Below are positions 1-7,937 of a stretch of DNA of 45,859 bases, piece after piece. Origin of the DNA: Gammaproteobacteria bacterium. Lineage in GTDB: Bacteria > Pseudomonadota > Gammaproteobacteria > Ga0077554 > Ga007554. The notes below the pieces were generated by a model. The model did no database searches, had not been told where the DNA came from, and was given only the letters and a program-made list of their open reading frames with translations. The position numbers were made by a program, and so were the translations under genes. Where the stretch lies: the NCBI GenBank assembly GCA_016191235.1, contig JACPOZ010000052.1, positions 1-45,859 on the forward strand, given 5' to 3'. Each line of letters starts with the position of its first letter. Within the stretch, counting starts at the first letter, position 1.

Positions 1-123
1 AAGCTTGCGCTGAACTTGCTCAAGCGCGAAACATCGCGCAAGGTCGGCATCAAAATTCGGCGCTTGGAAGCCGGGTGGAATGATGCTTACTTGCTCAAAG
101 TACTCGCCGCTGGCGGGGGGTAA
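1..123 (+). CDS. ISAs1-family transposase, C-terminal 40 residues (partial)
   Basis: Frame 1 is open from the window edge to the TAA at 121-123. The peptide contains ALNLLKRETSRKVGIK and ends GWNDAYLLKVLAAGGG, which resembles the C-terminus of ISAs1-family DDE transposases (LNLLK, then KVGIK, then GWD-x-x-YLLKVL). The catalytic region lies outside the window, so activity cannot be judged. The gene lies inside the IS end described above and points into the disrupted DsbA-like gene. Confidence 0.75.
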   Translation, partial: KLALNLLKRETSRKVGIKIRRLEAGWNDAYLLKVLAAGGG

Positions 124-141
124 TTAGATGCGATTGCCCTG
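1..141 (+). mobile_element. Right end of an ISAs1-family insertion sequence
   Basis: The first 141 bases are the 3' end of an insertion sequence that continues off the left edge. The coding tail ends at 121-123. Four bases later a terminal inverted repeat spans 127-141; read inward from the element's end it is CAGGGCAATCGCATC, the form I recall for ISAs1-family ends. Beyond 141 the sequence changes to the coding strand of a DsbA-like gene running the other way, so the IS/target junction can be placed at 141/142. The other end and the target duplication lie outside the window. Confidence 0.8.
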
Positions 142-616
142 TCCCGCTACCATCGGAGCGTTGGATGTAGGGGTTGCATTCCGCATCGAGAGGGAAGTGG
201 CGGGCTTCTTCACTCCAGGAGCCAGGGGGTGCTTCCTGACGAATTTCTGTGAGAGCCTCTTCCAGGTGTTTGCAATGGGGGCAGCGGATATCGGTCCATT
301 CTATGAGGTGGACGGGGGCATCGGCTTTGCCGAAGATTAAGCGTTTCGGATCAGCTCCTTTGGCGATGCGCGGTGAATTGCGGTAGATCAACATGGAGTC
401 ACTGACGGCTTGTTGGACGGGGGGAGGAAGGGATTTTAGGAATTCCGCAAGCGGATCCTTGGTTGAGGAGGTATTGTTGGCCTTCGTGGCGGACTCGGCG
501 GCCATGAGGGATGAACAGGGTGCAAGGATGGCCGCGAACAAAAGCGCCGCAAGCATTGCCTTCACTGAGCCGAGAGCTGATGAGATTGATCCGGAGAGAG
601 GTGAATAGGGTTGCAT
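142..616 (-). pseudogene. DsbA-like thiol oxidoreductase, 3' end cut off by the IS
   Basis: About 158 residues survive of a secreted thioredoxin-fold protein. Residues 19-40 form a signal peptide ending near SLMAA-ESA. A linker follows, then the typical DsbA-family entry DAPVHLIEWTDIRCPHC, with the redox motif C112-P-H-C115. This family oxidises or isomerises periplasmic cysteines, or supports c-type cytochrome assembly. The frame runs into the IS after residues GSGT at 142 and would end at 95 with about 15 IS-encoded residues, so the C-terminal half of the thioredoxin fold is missing. ATG 616 is chosen because AAGGA stands 7 bases upstream; the longer TTG start at 679 lacks such a site. A loss-of-function copy is likely unless the remainder is supplied elsewhere. 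Confidence 0.75.
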
Positions 617-785
617 AGCGATATCCTTTGTTCGGTGGCGGCTTTTTTCACTGTAGCAAATTTCTTGCCGCGAGAACAATATCGCAGTCGACCATTTTCA
701 GGTTTCACATCGCCCAGGGTGCAAACAGGAGGATGATCTGGAAATGGCAGTTGGCCGTTTCTGGCCGACTGGGTTTTTCGGGCAG

Positions 786-920
786 CTATGGCTGCAACGA
801 ATTTTCTGTTTCCCGCTCGGCTGCTTTCTCTTTACTCTTTAAATTAAGAGCGATAATCGCGCCTGCAAGACCACCCATTGCGAATGACACTATGATTGCT
901 TCTGCAAGTAGCTCTATCAT
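786..920 (-). CDS. 44-residue single-pass membrane miniprotein, unknown function
   Basis: A short frame starts at ATG 918-920 with GAGGA about 7-8 bases upstream and stops at TAG 786-788. The product starts MIELLAEAIIVSFAMGG. It has one hydrophobic helix (about residues 7-26, small-residue rich with GGLAG) followed by a strongly charged tail (KSKEKAAERETEN). This helix-plus-charged-tail layout and the good ribosome site argue for a real small membrane protein. I recognise no family. It lies between the broken DsbA-like gene (same strand, downstream) and the divergent DUF1249 gene. No promoter could be assigned with confidence. Confidence 0.5.
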   Translation of the reverse strand: MIELLAEAIIVSFAMGGLAGAIIALNLKSKEKAAERETENSLQP

Positions 921-1183
921 GGCCGTTTTCCTCGAAAAAAGACTTTTCTGGTGTGGTTTGTGATGGATTATTTCAACAAACCCTTCAAACCATATAGCGG
1001 ACGGCTCATGTCGAATTTGTAGTGGGTAAGAGAAATATTTTGTAGATACTGCAATGATTCGCGAGGAGCAGCATTTTTACGCGGGTTGTTGTAAATTATT
1101 TCGCCATGATGGACGCTATAATATATACAAATAAAGAGGCGGGCTTACGACAGGGAAAGGATTGTCCCTAATAGGGGTGATTT

Positions 1184-1615
1184 ATGAAATATAGCATGGT
1201 TATGCAAATGAGCTGCTACGAGGCCAACTTCGAGCGCCTGATGTGGCTTATTCCCGGCATCCAAAACATGGAAGGCTTGGCCTTGTCCGAGGGGAGGGAC
1301 TTGATGGACCTGCAATTGGAAGTTGTGGAACGTTGCAGATACACACTGACCATAGCGTTGACCCATTATTTTCGTTCAGATGGAGTTTTAGTGTCTGATC
1401 CATATATGAAAATCCGTATTTACCTTGATGCGAGGGTGGCAGAGGTGCTGAGTTACCAGAATCATCGGTTTCAGTTCCTTCATCCTTCGCCAATCTTGAA
1501 TGAGTTGAATTTGTGCGAGAAACGGCAAATCAATAAATTCCTTGGTGAATGGCTGGATTACTGTATTTCCCAAGGACACGGCTTCCTCTCGGAAGTGCGA
1601 TGCACCAAGGCGTGA
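1184..1615 (+). CDS. DUF1249 family protein (YqiB-like)
   Basis: 143 residues, matching the length and layout of E. coli YqiB/DUF1249. It opens with a CYEANFERLMWLIP segment, has a central RYTLTIALTHYF and an MKIRIYLDARVAEVLSY strand region, and ends EKRQINKFLGEWLDYCISQGHG. These are the conserved blocks of the family. Function is unknown; in other gammaproteobacteria the gene sits near nudF/cpdA-like genes, which are not present here. The start at ATG 1184 follows AGGGGTGATTT. An upstream TATAAT (1117-1122) could be a -10 box but has no convincing -35. It is probably monocistronic, because 180 bases separate it from uppP. Confidence 0.85.
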   Translation: MKYSMVMQMSCYEANFERLMWLIPGIQNMEGLALSEGRDLMDLQLEVVERCRYTLTIALTHYFRSDGVLVSDPYMKIRIYLDARVAEVLSYQNHRFQFLHPSPILNELNLCEKRQINKFLGEWLDYCISQGHGFLSEVRCTKA

Positions 1616-1795
1616 CCCAAGCCCCATCCGTTTTTTGCCCGCCTACATCTTTAATTCATTTTTGGTAACCACTCCAATCACCGTTTTTAGGTTAAAATAA
1701 AAAACTTTGTTCGCCGGTTGTTCAGGTTGAAGCTGGTTGCACGCCTGAAAAGAGAGTGCCCGGTGTTTGTTTGTACAATGGGGTTGAGGGTATCC

Positions 1796-2590
1796 ATGGA
1801 TAGTGCACTTCTGTTAAAGGCGTTGATCCTTGGCATTATTGAGGGCTTGACCGAGTTTCTTCCGGTATCGTCAACAGGCCATCTGATTATTATGAATGAC
1901 CTGCTCGATTTCACGGGGGAGCGTGCCAAGACTTTTGATATTTTTATTCAGCTCGGTGCGGTACTGGGCGTGGTGTGGTGTTACCGGCACAAGGTGCTCA
2001 TTGTGCTGGGGGGGCTGAATCAGCCGCCGGCACAGCGCTTTGTTTTGAACCTGGCAATCGCCTTTCTTCCGGCGGCATGTGTAGGGTTTTTGTTTCATAG
2101 CGCCATTAAGGCGCACTTGTTTAACCCTGTGAGTGTTGCGATAGCGCTGATTGTGGGTGGTATCGTTATTTTGCTGATTGAACGCCGGAAATTTGAGCCA
2201 CGGGTGATGAGCATCGATGATATGCGTCCCCTGGATGCATTAAAGGTTGGCCTGGCACAGATGCTGGCACTTTTTCCGGGGGTGTCGCGCTCTGGATCAA
2301 CTATTATGGGAGGGCTGCTGAGTGGCTTGTCGCGCACAGCCGCTACTGAATTTTCATTTTTTCTTGCCATGCCTACCATGTTCGCGGCAACGCTCTATGA
2401 GCTATATAAAAGCCGGGAGCTTTTGCATGCTGAGGATGGAGCAATTTTTGCCACGGGTTTCATCGCTGCTTTTCTGACGGCGCTGGTGGTGGTGAAGTTG
2501 TTTCTGGCCTATGTGGCGCGCCATGATTTCACGGTGTTCGCCTATTACCGTATTGTTTTTGGTGCGATCGTTTTGCTCTATTTCTGGTAA
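1796..2590 (+). CDS. uppP: Undecaprenyl-diphosphatase UppP (BacA)
   Basis: 264 residues, normal for the family. UppP is an inner-membrane enzyme that dephosphorylates undecaprenyl pyrophosphate and so recycles the lipid carrier for peptidoglycan and other surface polymers; extra copies give bacitracin resistance. Both signature motifs are visible: [14 protein letters not shown] (residues 16-29) and PGVSRSGST (about 161-169), embedded in several hydrophobic helices. ATG 1796 is preferred over an upstream start at 1718 because GAGGG stands 6 bases before it and homologues begin at this point. The dedA-like gene follows after 6 bases, so the two are likely co-transcribed. Both act on membrane lipid trafficking. 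Confidence 0.95.
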   Translation: MDSALLLKALILGIIEGLTEFLPVSSTGHLIIMNDLLDFTGERAKTFDIFIQLGAVLGVVWCYRHKVLIVLGGLNQPPAQRFVLNLAIAFLPAACVGFLFHSAIKAHLFNPVSVAIALIVGGIVILLIERRKFEPRVMSIDDMRPLDALKVGLAQMLALFPGVSRSGSTIMGGLLSGLSRTAATEFSFFLAMPTMFAATLYELYKSRELLHAEDGAIFATGFIAAFLTALVVVKLFLAYVARHDFTVFAYYRIVFGAIVLLYFW

Positions 2591-2596
2591 AGCCTC

Positions 2597-3214
2597 GTGA
2601 TCGAAAAGATCATTACCCTGCTTGCAGGTTTCATCATTGCCACTATTTCCCGTTTGGGTTATGGCGGGGTTGTATTGCTTATGGCAATCGAAAGCGCATG
2701 TATCCCTTTGCCCTCGGAAATCATCATGCCGTTTGCAGGTTATCTGGTATTTACAGGTGAAATGCAGTTATGGCTGGTAGCGCTAGCGGGCGCGGTGGGT
2801 TGTGTGCTGGGTTCGCTGGTGGCCTATTATGTCGGCGCATGGGGCGGGCGGCCCCTGGTGGAGAAATATGGAAAATATATCCTCGTGTCGCATCACGACC
2901 TGGCGCTGGCGGACCGCTGGTTTCAACGCTATGGCGATATCACCATCTTTGCAGGCCGATTGCTGCCGGTGATTCGTACTTTTATCGCCTTTCCCGCCGG
3001 CATCAGCCGTATGGCGATGGGACGTTTTGTTATTTATACGTTTATTGGTTCCTATATCTGGTCCTGGGGATTGGCCTGGGTTGGCATGAAGCTCGGCCAA
3101 AACTGGAATACACTGGGTGTTTATTTCCATCGCTTCGATGCGATTATCGGCGTTATCCTGGTGATGGCTCTTGTCTGGTATGTGCGCCGCCACCTCAATC
3201 ACCGCAAGCTTTGA
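2597..3214 (+). CDS. DedA family membrane protein
   Basis: 205 residues with about five hydrophobic segments. It shows the DedA/VTT signatures ESACIPLPSEIIMPFAGYL near residue 31 and GRLLPVIRTFIAFPAG near residue 121. DedA proteins are inner-membrane transporters, several implicated in flipping undecaprenyl phosphate or phosphatidylethanolamine and in membrane-potential maintenance. The location directly after uppP fits undecaprenyl phosphate recycling, though the substrate here is inferred. The start is GTG 2597 with only a weak ribosome site, so translational coupling to uppP is possible. A stretch of 216 bases follows before the wsp operon. Confidence 0.9.
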   Translation: MIEKIITLLAGFIIATISRLGYGGVVLLMAIESACIPLPSEIIMPFAGYLVFTGEMQLWLVALAGAVGCVLGSLVAYYVGAWGGRPLVEKYGKYILVSHHDLALADRWFQRYGDITIFAGRLLPVIRTFIAFPAGISRMAMGRFVIYTFIGSYIWSWGLAWVGMKLGQNWNTLGVYFHRFDAIIGVILVMALVWYVRRHLNHRKL

Positions 3215-3339
3215 TTCATTTCCGTTTTCCCCGTTGTAACTCTTTGATTGCCTCATCATAACAATCTGCGATAGCGCTTTCTGCGCAATCTTGCGTGCAG
3301 ATTGTGCTTCTGCCCGCCTTTCTTGACGAGATCCTTCGT

Positions 3340-3366
3340 TAAAGTTTTGCAATTTCCTGCCGCTGA
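3340..3366 (+). promoter_or_regulatory. Candidate sigma-28 (FliA) promoter of the wsp operon
   Basis: TAAAGTTT (3340-3347), an 11-base spacer, then GCCGCTGA (3359-3366). The known enterobacterial sigma-28 consensus is TAAAGTTT-N11-GCCGATAA, so the -35 half matches 8/8, the spacing is exact and the -10 half matches 6/8. A start near 3373 would give a leader of about 58 bases before wspA at 3431. No competing good sigma-70 pair was seen in 3215-3430. Prediction only. Confidence 0.6.
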
Positions 3367-3430
3367 TTAGCGGGGTAGGTTTTATTTGCTGCTTCGTTGT
3401 GTTTCCGTCTGGGAAAAGGACACTCTATAT

Positions 3431-5428
3431 ATGTTATCTCTGATCAACCGCATTCCTGTGCTTAATCGTCTGCCTGTTCTGGCAAAAGTCAATTTGACCA
3501 TCGCTGTGATCTTTCTTCTGGTGGTAGGCTCGGTGACGTTTTATTCAGGTATTAGCGAAAAAGCGCGCATCCTGGACATGGCCAAGAATCACACCAAGGA
3601 CATGACAAATTCTTACTTTGATGCCCTGAATACCCTGATGTTGACGGGCACCATGTCGCAACGCGATATCTTGCGCAAGAAGGCGTTAAGGCGGCATGGT
3701 GTTTTGGATGCGCGTGTCGTTCGCGGTGAACCCGTTAATAATCAGTTTGGGCCGGGGCGCACCGAGGAAAAGCCGGTCGACGAGCTGGATTTCAAGGCAC
3801 TGCGTGGCGAAGAGGTTGTTCAGGTGAATCAGCGACAGGAGGGTCGCGCGTTGACAGTGGTAACCCCCTTCCGTGCCACGGAAAACACCAATGATGTAAA
3901 TTGTCTTGCCTGCCATAACGTGCCATCTGGCAGTGTGAATGGCGCGATACGGGTGACATACTCGCTGGCGGATATGGACGCCACGGTAGAGCGTGATTTA
4001 TGGGTTGGGGCAAGCGCGAATTTGGTGTTAATGACGCTGGGATTGATCCTGGCCAGCTTCCTGTTGCGTAGCTGGATTACCAGGCCCCTGGCGGGATTGA
4101 TTGATGTTGTGACACAGCGAGCTAATGGTGACATTGGTGCTCGTGCTAACGTGTCCAGCACCGATGAGATAGGTCGTCTGGGGCAGGCATTCAATGCCAT
4201 GGCTGACAAGATGGATGAAGCAGATGCGCGCGAGCGAGAAACCACGCAGGATCTCAGAAATAAAGTAAATATCCTTCTTGAAGTGGTCAATAAGGCGGCG
4301 AAGGGTGATTTGACGGGAAAGATAACCTTTGCTGGCGACGATGCAATAGGCGAACTCGCTACTGGACTGCAGAGCATGGTTGATAATTTGAGATTGTCCA
4401 TCGAAGAAAAACGTGTCGCGATGGATGATCTGAGGACTAAAGTGGATAGTATTTTCACTGTAGTGGCTAAGGCCGCCGAAGGTGATTTGACCGGGAAAAT
4501 ACAGGTACAAGGTAATGACGCCATAGGGCAATTGGCGACTGGTGTGCAGCGTATGATGGATAACTTGAACGTTCTGGTGGCCCAGGTTCAGCGTTCAGGG
4601 ATTCAAGTGACGTCATCGAGTACGGAAATCGCAGCCACCGCCCGGCAGCAGGAGGCGACGATGACGGAGCAGGTCGCGACTGTGAATGAGATTGTGGCGA
4701 CATCGACAGAGATTTCCGCGACCACGAAAGAACTGACCAACACCATGGACGCGGTTTCCAGGGTGGCGGAAAGTACTGCAGAATCCGCAATCAACGGTCA
4801 GGATGCGCTTGTGAAGATGGAAAATACCATGCGCAAGATGGTCGAGGCATCGGCTTCCATTGCTGCCAAACTCGAAGTGCTCAGCGAAAAGGCCAGCAAC
4901 ATTAATACTGTGGTTACGACTATCTCCAAGGTGGCCGATCAGACAAATCTGCTTTCGCTGAATGCCGCCATTGAAGCGGAGAAAGCCGGTGAATATGGTC
5001 TTGGATTCTCGGTTGTCGCAACAGAAATCCGCCGCCTTGCCGATCAGACTGCGGTTGCCACATGGGATATCGAGCAAATGATCAAGGAGATGCAATCTGC
5101 GGTAAACGCAGGTGTGATGAGTGTAGACAAATTCTCCGATGAGGTGCGCCGTAGTGTAGAGGACGTGCGTCAGGTTGGATCCCAATTGACGCATATTATT
5201 GATCAAGTACAGGCGTTGACGCCGCGATTAGAAATGGTCAATGACAGCATGCACCAACAATCCCAAGGTGCTGAACAGATTAAGCAGGCGATTGTCCAGT
5301 TGAGTGAGTCGGCACAGCAGACGGTGGAATCGTTACGCCAGTCGAATGTCGTCATAGATCGGCTGAATGACGCGGCTCATGGTTTGCAAAATGGTGTTTC
5401 ACGCTTCAAGGTTCTGGGTGCCTCTTGA
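3431..5428 (+). CDS. wspA: WspA-like methyl-accepting chemoreceptor with heme-type sensor domain
   Basis: 665 residues. TM1 is about residues 17-38. A periplasmic domain (39-188) carries C158-L-A-C-H162, the c-type heme attachment motif, in a context (NCLACHNVPSG, then GAIRVTYSLADMD) like the Tll0287/DUF3365-type sensor domains. TM2 is about 190-212, then a HAMP domain and a tandem duplicate of a 60-residue HAMP-like unit (274-333 and 334-393, each with KGDLTGKI- or EGDLTGKI-type cores). The signalling hairpin has its tip near 500-520 (ADQTNLLSLNAAIEAEKAGE) and ends without a pentapeptide tether. The GEYGLGFSVVATEIRRLADQ block is WspA-like. ATG 3431 has AAAGGA about 10 bases upstream; an upstream TTG (3386) is less likely. 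It heads the wsp operon. Classical WspA receptors do not, to my knowledge, carry this heme motif; heme binding is inferred. Confidence 0.9.
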   Translation: MLSLINRIPVLNRLPVLAKVNLTIAVIFLLVVGSVTFYSGISEKARILDMAKNHTKDMTNSYFDALNTLMLTGTMSQRDILRKKALRRHGVLDARVVRGEPVNNQFGPGRTEEKPVDELDFKALRGEEVVQVNQRQEGRALTVVTPFRATENTNDVNCLACHNVPSGSVNGAIRVTYSLADMDATVERDLWVGASANLVLMTLGLILASFLLRSWITRPLAGLIDVVTQRANGDIGARANVSSTDEIGRLGQAFNAMADKMDEADARERETTQDLRNKVNILLEVVNKAAKGDLTGKITFAGDDAIGELATGLQSMVDNLRLSIEEKRVAMDDLRTKVDSIFTVVAKAAEGDLTGKIQVQGNDAIGQLATGVQRMMDNLNVLVAQVQRSGIQVTSSSTEIAATARQQEATMTEQVATVNEIVATSTEISATTKELTNTMDAVSRVAESTAESAINGQDALVKMENTMRKMVEASASIAAKLEVLSEKASNINTVVTTISKVADQTNLLSLNAAIEAEKAGEYGLGFSVVATEIRRLADQTAVATWDIEQMIKEMQSAVNAGVMSVDKFSDEVRRSVEDVRQVGSQLTHIIDQVQALTPRLEMVNDSMHQQSQGAEQIKQAIVQLSESAQQTVESLRQSNVVIDRLNDAAHGLQNGVSRFKVLGAS

Positions 5429-5455
5429 ATCTTTTTATAAACGGAACGGCTGAAT

Positions 5456-5977
5456 ATGATGCTTCTGCTTTTTGTGATTGGCAAGGATAGCTACGGCCTT
5501 GATGCGACTCAGGTCGTTGAGGTTATACCCTATGTCACGTTAAAGGAGATTCCGCGCGCACCAGGTTATGTGGCCGGTTTGCTCAACTACCGGGGCAAGA
5601 GCGTTCCAGTCGTTGATCTGACCGTGCTGATGACAGGAAATGTTTCACGTGCCTGGTTAAGCAGCCGGATTATTTTGGTCAATTTTCAGGACGACAGCAA
5701 AGGCTCCTATCTTCTCGCACTGTTGGCGGAAAGGATTGCAACGACCATTAAGTTGCCTGAATCAGCGTTTTCCCCGGCGGGGGTCGATACGGGTGACACG
5801 GAATTCCTCGGGGATGTCGCAGTTTATCAGGGCAGTATTATTCAGCGTATTAACATAGAGAAATTATTGCCCATACAGCTGCATAGGACGTTTTTACTTT
5901 CAGAGGGCGAAACGGATAGCGCTGAAGATCATAGTGGGGAATGTGTCAATGATAGCAGCGATAGAAGCCCTGCTTGA
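5456..5977 (+). CDS. wspB: CheW-type coupling protein WspB
   Basis: 173 residues with one CheW (SH3-like) domain: an opening FVIGKDSYGLDATQVVEVIP strand pair, the core IPRAPGYVAGLLNYRGKSVPVVDL, and a closing QRINIEKLLP. It would couple the WspA receptor to the WspE kinase at the inner membrane. Position two in the operon, 27 bases after wspA, corresponds to wspB in Pseudomonas. The last 30 residues are polar and probably disordered. Its 3' end overlaps the wspC start by 29 bases, implying translational coupling. The start may be either of two adjacent ATG codons (5456 or 5459); the ribosome site is weak. Confidence 0.9.
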   Translation: MMLLLFVIGKDSYGLDATQVVEVIPYVTLKEIPRAPGYVAGLLNYRGKSVPVVDLTVLMTGNVSRAWLSSRIILVNFQDDSKGSYLLALLAERIATTIKLPESAFSPAGVDTGDTEFLGDVAVYQGSIIQRINIEKLLPIQLHRTFLLSEGETDSAEDHSGECVNDSSDRSPA

Positions 5978-7235
5978 AAAGGCCATTGGCCTGGATAGCG
6001 TCTCTGTAGGTTCCGCTACCGTTAGGAGGGCGGTGCGTAGGCGCATGGAATCGTGCCAGATAGAAAATGACGACGCGTATCTTGCCTTGCTGGGGAACTC
6101 CGCGAATGAGTTGCAGGAGCTGATTGATGAGGTCACTGTTCCTGAAACCTGGTTTTTTCGTGATCTCGAACCTTTTCGTTTGCTTGCCGAATACATTACC
6201 CAGGAATGGGTTCCTGCCAATGAAGGAAGAGTTTTGCGTGTTTTAAGTGTGCCCTGTTCAAGTGGTGAAGAGCCATATTCAATCGCCATGATATTGGCTG
6301 ATATCGGCCTGGAAAGAGGAAGATTTCGCATCGATGCAGTGGATATTAGTACGCGCATTGTGGGCCGGGCAAAGCGTGGCATCTATGGACGGAATTCATT
6401 TCGTGGAGATGAGGGAGATTCTCGTGATCGATATTTTAAAAAAGTGGATGAAAATTATGAGTTGAACGAGTCTATTCGAGGGTCAGTCAATTTTAGGTGT
6501 GGAAACATACTTGATGATGTGTTTCTGTGCGGTAGTGAGATATACGATGTAATTTTTTGCCGGAATCTCCTTATTTATTTTGACCGTTCAACTCAGAGTA
6601 GAGCATTGAAAAAGCTACACGGATTATTGACGTCAAACGGATTGCTTTTTTTAGGCCATGCTGAAGGTGGTTGTGTTGATAATGCGTTTTTCAGATTTGT
6701 GCGTCATAGCGGTGCGTTCGCCTATCTTAAAAATATTCCACCCAAAGAATATTCCATCTCCCGAAATCCTCCCGTGCAAGTAAAAGCGCGTGACATTTCA
6801 AACGTGAAGATAAAATCACCTTCACGGAAGGTACCTATCCCCAAGTCGAACAAAGTTGGCATGCTGTCGAAATCCGATTTAACGACGGTTCGAACCGAGG
6901 ATGATCTGATAGAGGAGGCCAAGCGGCATGCCGATCATGGAGATTTGGCATTGGCCGTGGCTCTGTGTGAGGATTGCCTAAGGAATTACTCCTGTTCTGC
7001 ACCGGCTTATTATCTTTTGGGCATGATACGTGAGGCGGAAGGTAATTCTATTTTGGCGAATGAGCTGTTCCACAAGGCAGTGTATCTTGATCCAAAGCAC
7101 TATCAGGCGTTGATGCACCTTGCCATGCATGCCGAAAAACAAGGCGATATGAGGTCTGGTGAGGGTTATCGATCCCGCGCCCAGAGAATCATTACGATGA
7201 ATGATAAGCGGATGTCCGGCTCTTCTAAGAGTTAA
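5949..7235 (+). CDS. wspC: CheR-type receptor methyltransferase WspC with C-terminal TPR
   Basis: 428 residues. The N-terminal CheR_N helices (about 1-70) precede an SAM-dependent methyltransferase domain. It contains ETWFFRD, the SAM loop LSVPCSSGEEPYSIAMIL, DAVDIS, and FCRNLLIYFD. After a basic, proline-rich linker (about 260-310) there are two or three TPR-like helices (DLALAVALCEDCL, APAYYLLGMIREAEG, AEKQGD). This CheR-TPR fusion is the WspC architecture. It methylates glutamates of WspA to tune its sensitivity, opposed by WspF. ATG 5949 is chosen because GGGGA stands 8 bases upstream, inside the end of wspB; a GTG at 5934 is the alternative. Confidence 0.92.
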   Translation: MIAAIEALLEKAIGLDSVSVGSATVRRAVRRRMESCQIENDDAYLALLGNSANELQELIDEVTVPETWFFRDLEPFRLLAEYITQEWVPANEGRVLRVLSVPCSSGEEPYSIAMILADIGLERGRFRIDAVDISTRIVGRAKRGIYGRNSFRGDEGDSRDRYFKKVDENYELNESIRGSVNFRCGNILDDVFLCGSEIYDVIFCRNLLIYFDRSTQSRALKKLHGLLTSNGLLFLGHAEGGCVDNAFFRFVRHSGAFAYLKNIPPKEYSISRNPPVQVKARDISNVKIKSPSRKVPIPKSNKVGMLSKSDLTTVRTEDDLIEEAKRHADHGDLALAVALCEDCLRNYSCSAPAYYLLGMIREAEGNSILANELFHKAVYLDPKHYQALMHLAMHAEKQGDMRSGEGYRSRAQRIITMNDKRMSGSSKS

Positions 7236-7244
7236 TAATAATTT

Positions 7245-7937
7245 ATGGATAATAAATTTGATATCAATGATTGCTGGAACAAGATCGGCGTGTGGGGCCG
7301 TGAGGTTCCACGATGTCCTGAGCTGGAGAGTGTTGTTCATTGTATTAACTGTAAGGTCTATGCCAGTGCGGGGCGAAGGCTATTGGATCGAGATGCCTCC
7401 CCTGAATATATAGGTGAAAGAACGGCGGAGGTAGCCAGGGAGGTTAAAAAAAGCCAGGAGCATAACGCCTCGTCGGTGGTTGTCTTCAGGATAGGTGATG
7501 AGTGGCTTGGATTGCCGACCCATTTATTTAAAGAAGTGGTCGAATTCCGCAAGGTGCATAGTGTTCCACACCGTCGCGGAAAGGTATTGCGCGGCTTGGT
7601 GAACATACGCGGCGAACTGCAGTTATGTGTTTCTCTTGGGCAATTGCTCGGCATTCGGCGCGGGGAGGTGCATGGCAATAATGTGGTCAATGGTGTCTAT
7701 GAACGGATGATGCTGATCGCCAAAGGTGATGCCCGTTATGTGTTTCCGGTAGGTGAGGTGCGAGGTGTTCTGCGGTACACCCATCTGGAATTATTAAGCC
7801 AGCCCGCTACGGCGGTACATAATGCCACGAATTATTTGTGCGGCATGTTGTACTGGAAAGAAAAAGGCCAAGAGAGGCACATCGGTTGCCTGGATGAAAA
7901 TCTGCTGTTTCCTTCCCTTGAAAGAGGAATTGCATGA
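7245..7937 (+). CDS. wspD: CheW-type coupling protein WspD with N-terminal cysteine motif
   Basis: 230 residues. Residues 75-225 form a CheW domain (VVVFRIGDEWLGLPTHLFKEV, then VLRGLVNIRGELQLCVSLGQLL). The N-terminal 40 residues have the WspD-type signature C10-W-N-K-I-G-V-W-G, then C24-P-E-L, then H32-C33-x-x-C36-x-V-Y. The four cysteines and one histidine could form a metal site; this is inference. WspD couples receptor and kinase like WspB but is not interchangeable with it in Pseudomonas. The start at ATG 7245 lies 9 bases after the wspC stop, and the stop overlaps the wspE start by 4 bases (ATGA), which points to coupled translation. Confidence 0.92.
   Translation: MDNKFDINDCWNKIGVWGREVPRCPELESVVHCINCKVYASAGRRLLDRDASPEYIGERTAEVAREVKKSQEHNASSVVVFRIGDEWLGLPTHLFKEVVEFRKVHSVPHRRGKVLRGLVNIRGELQLCVSLGQLLGIRRGEVHGNNVVNGVYERMMLIAKGDARYVFPVGEVRGVLRYTHLELLSQPATAVHNATNYLCGMLYWKEKGQERHIGCLDENLLFPSLERGIA

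Noticed and set aside
628-963. 111-codon plus-strand frame
   Set aside because: Lies antisense across the signal-peptide region of the DsbA-like gene and the miniprotein, has no ribosome site and no recognisable domain.
1117-1122. TATAAT as promoter of the DUF1249 gene
   Set aside because: The -10 match is perfect, but no -35-like hexamer lies at 16-18 bases, so it is mentioned under the gene and not called as a feature.
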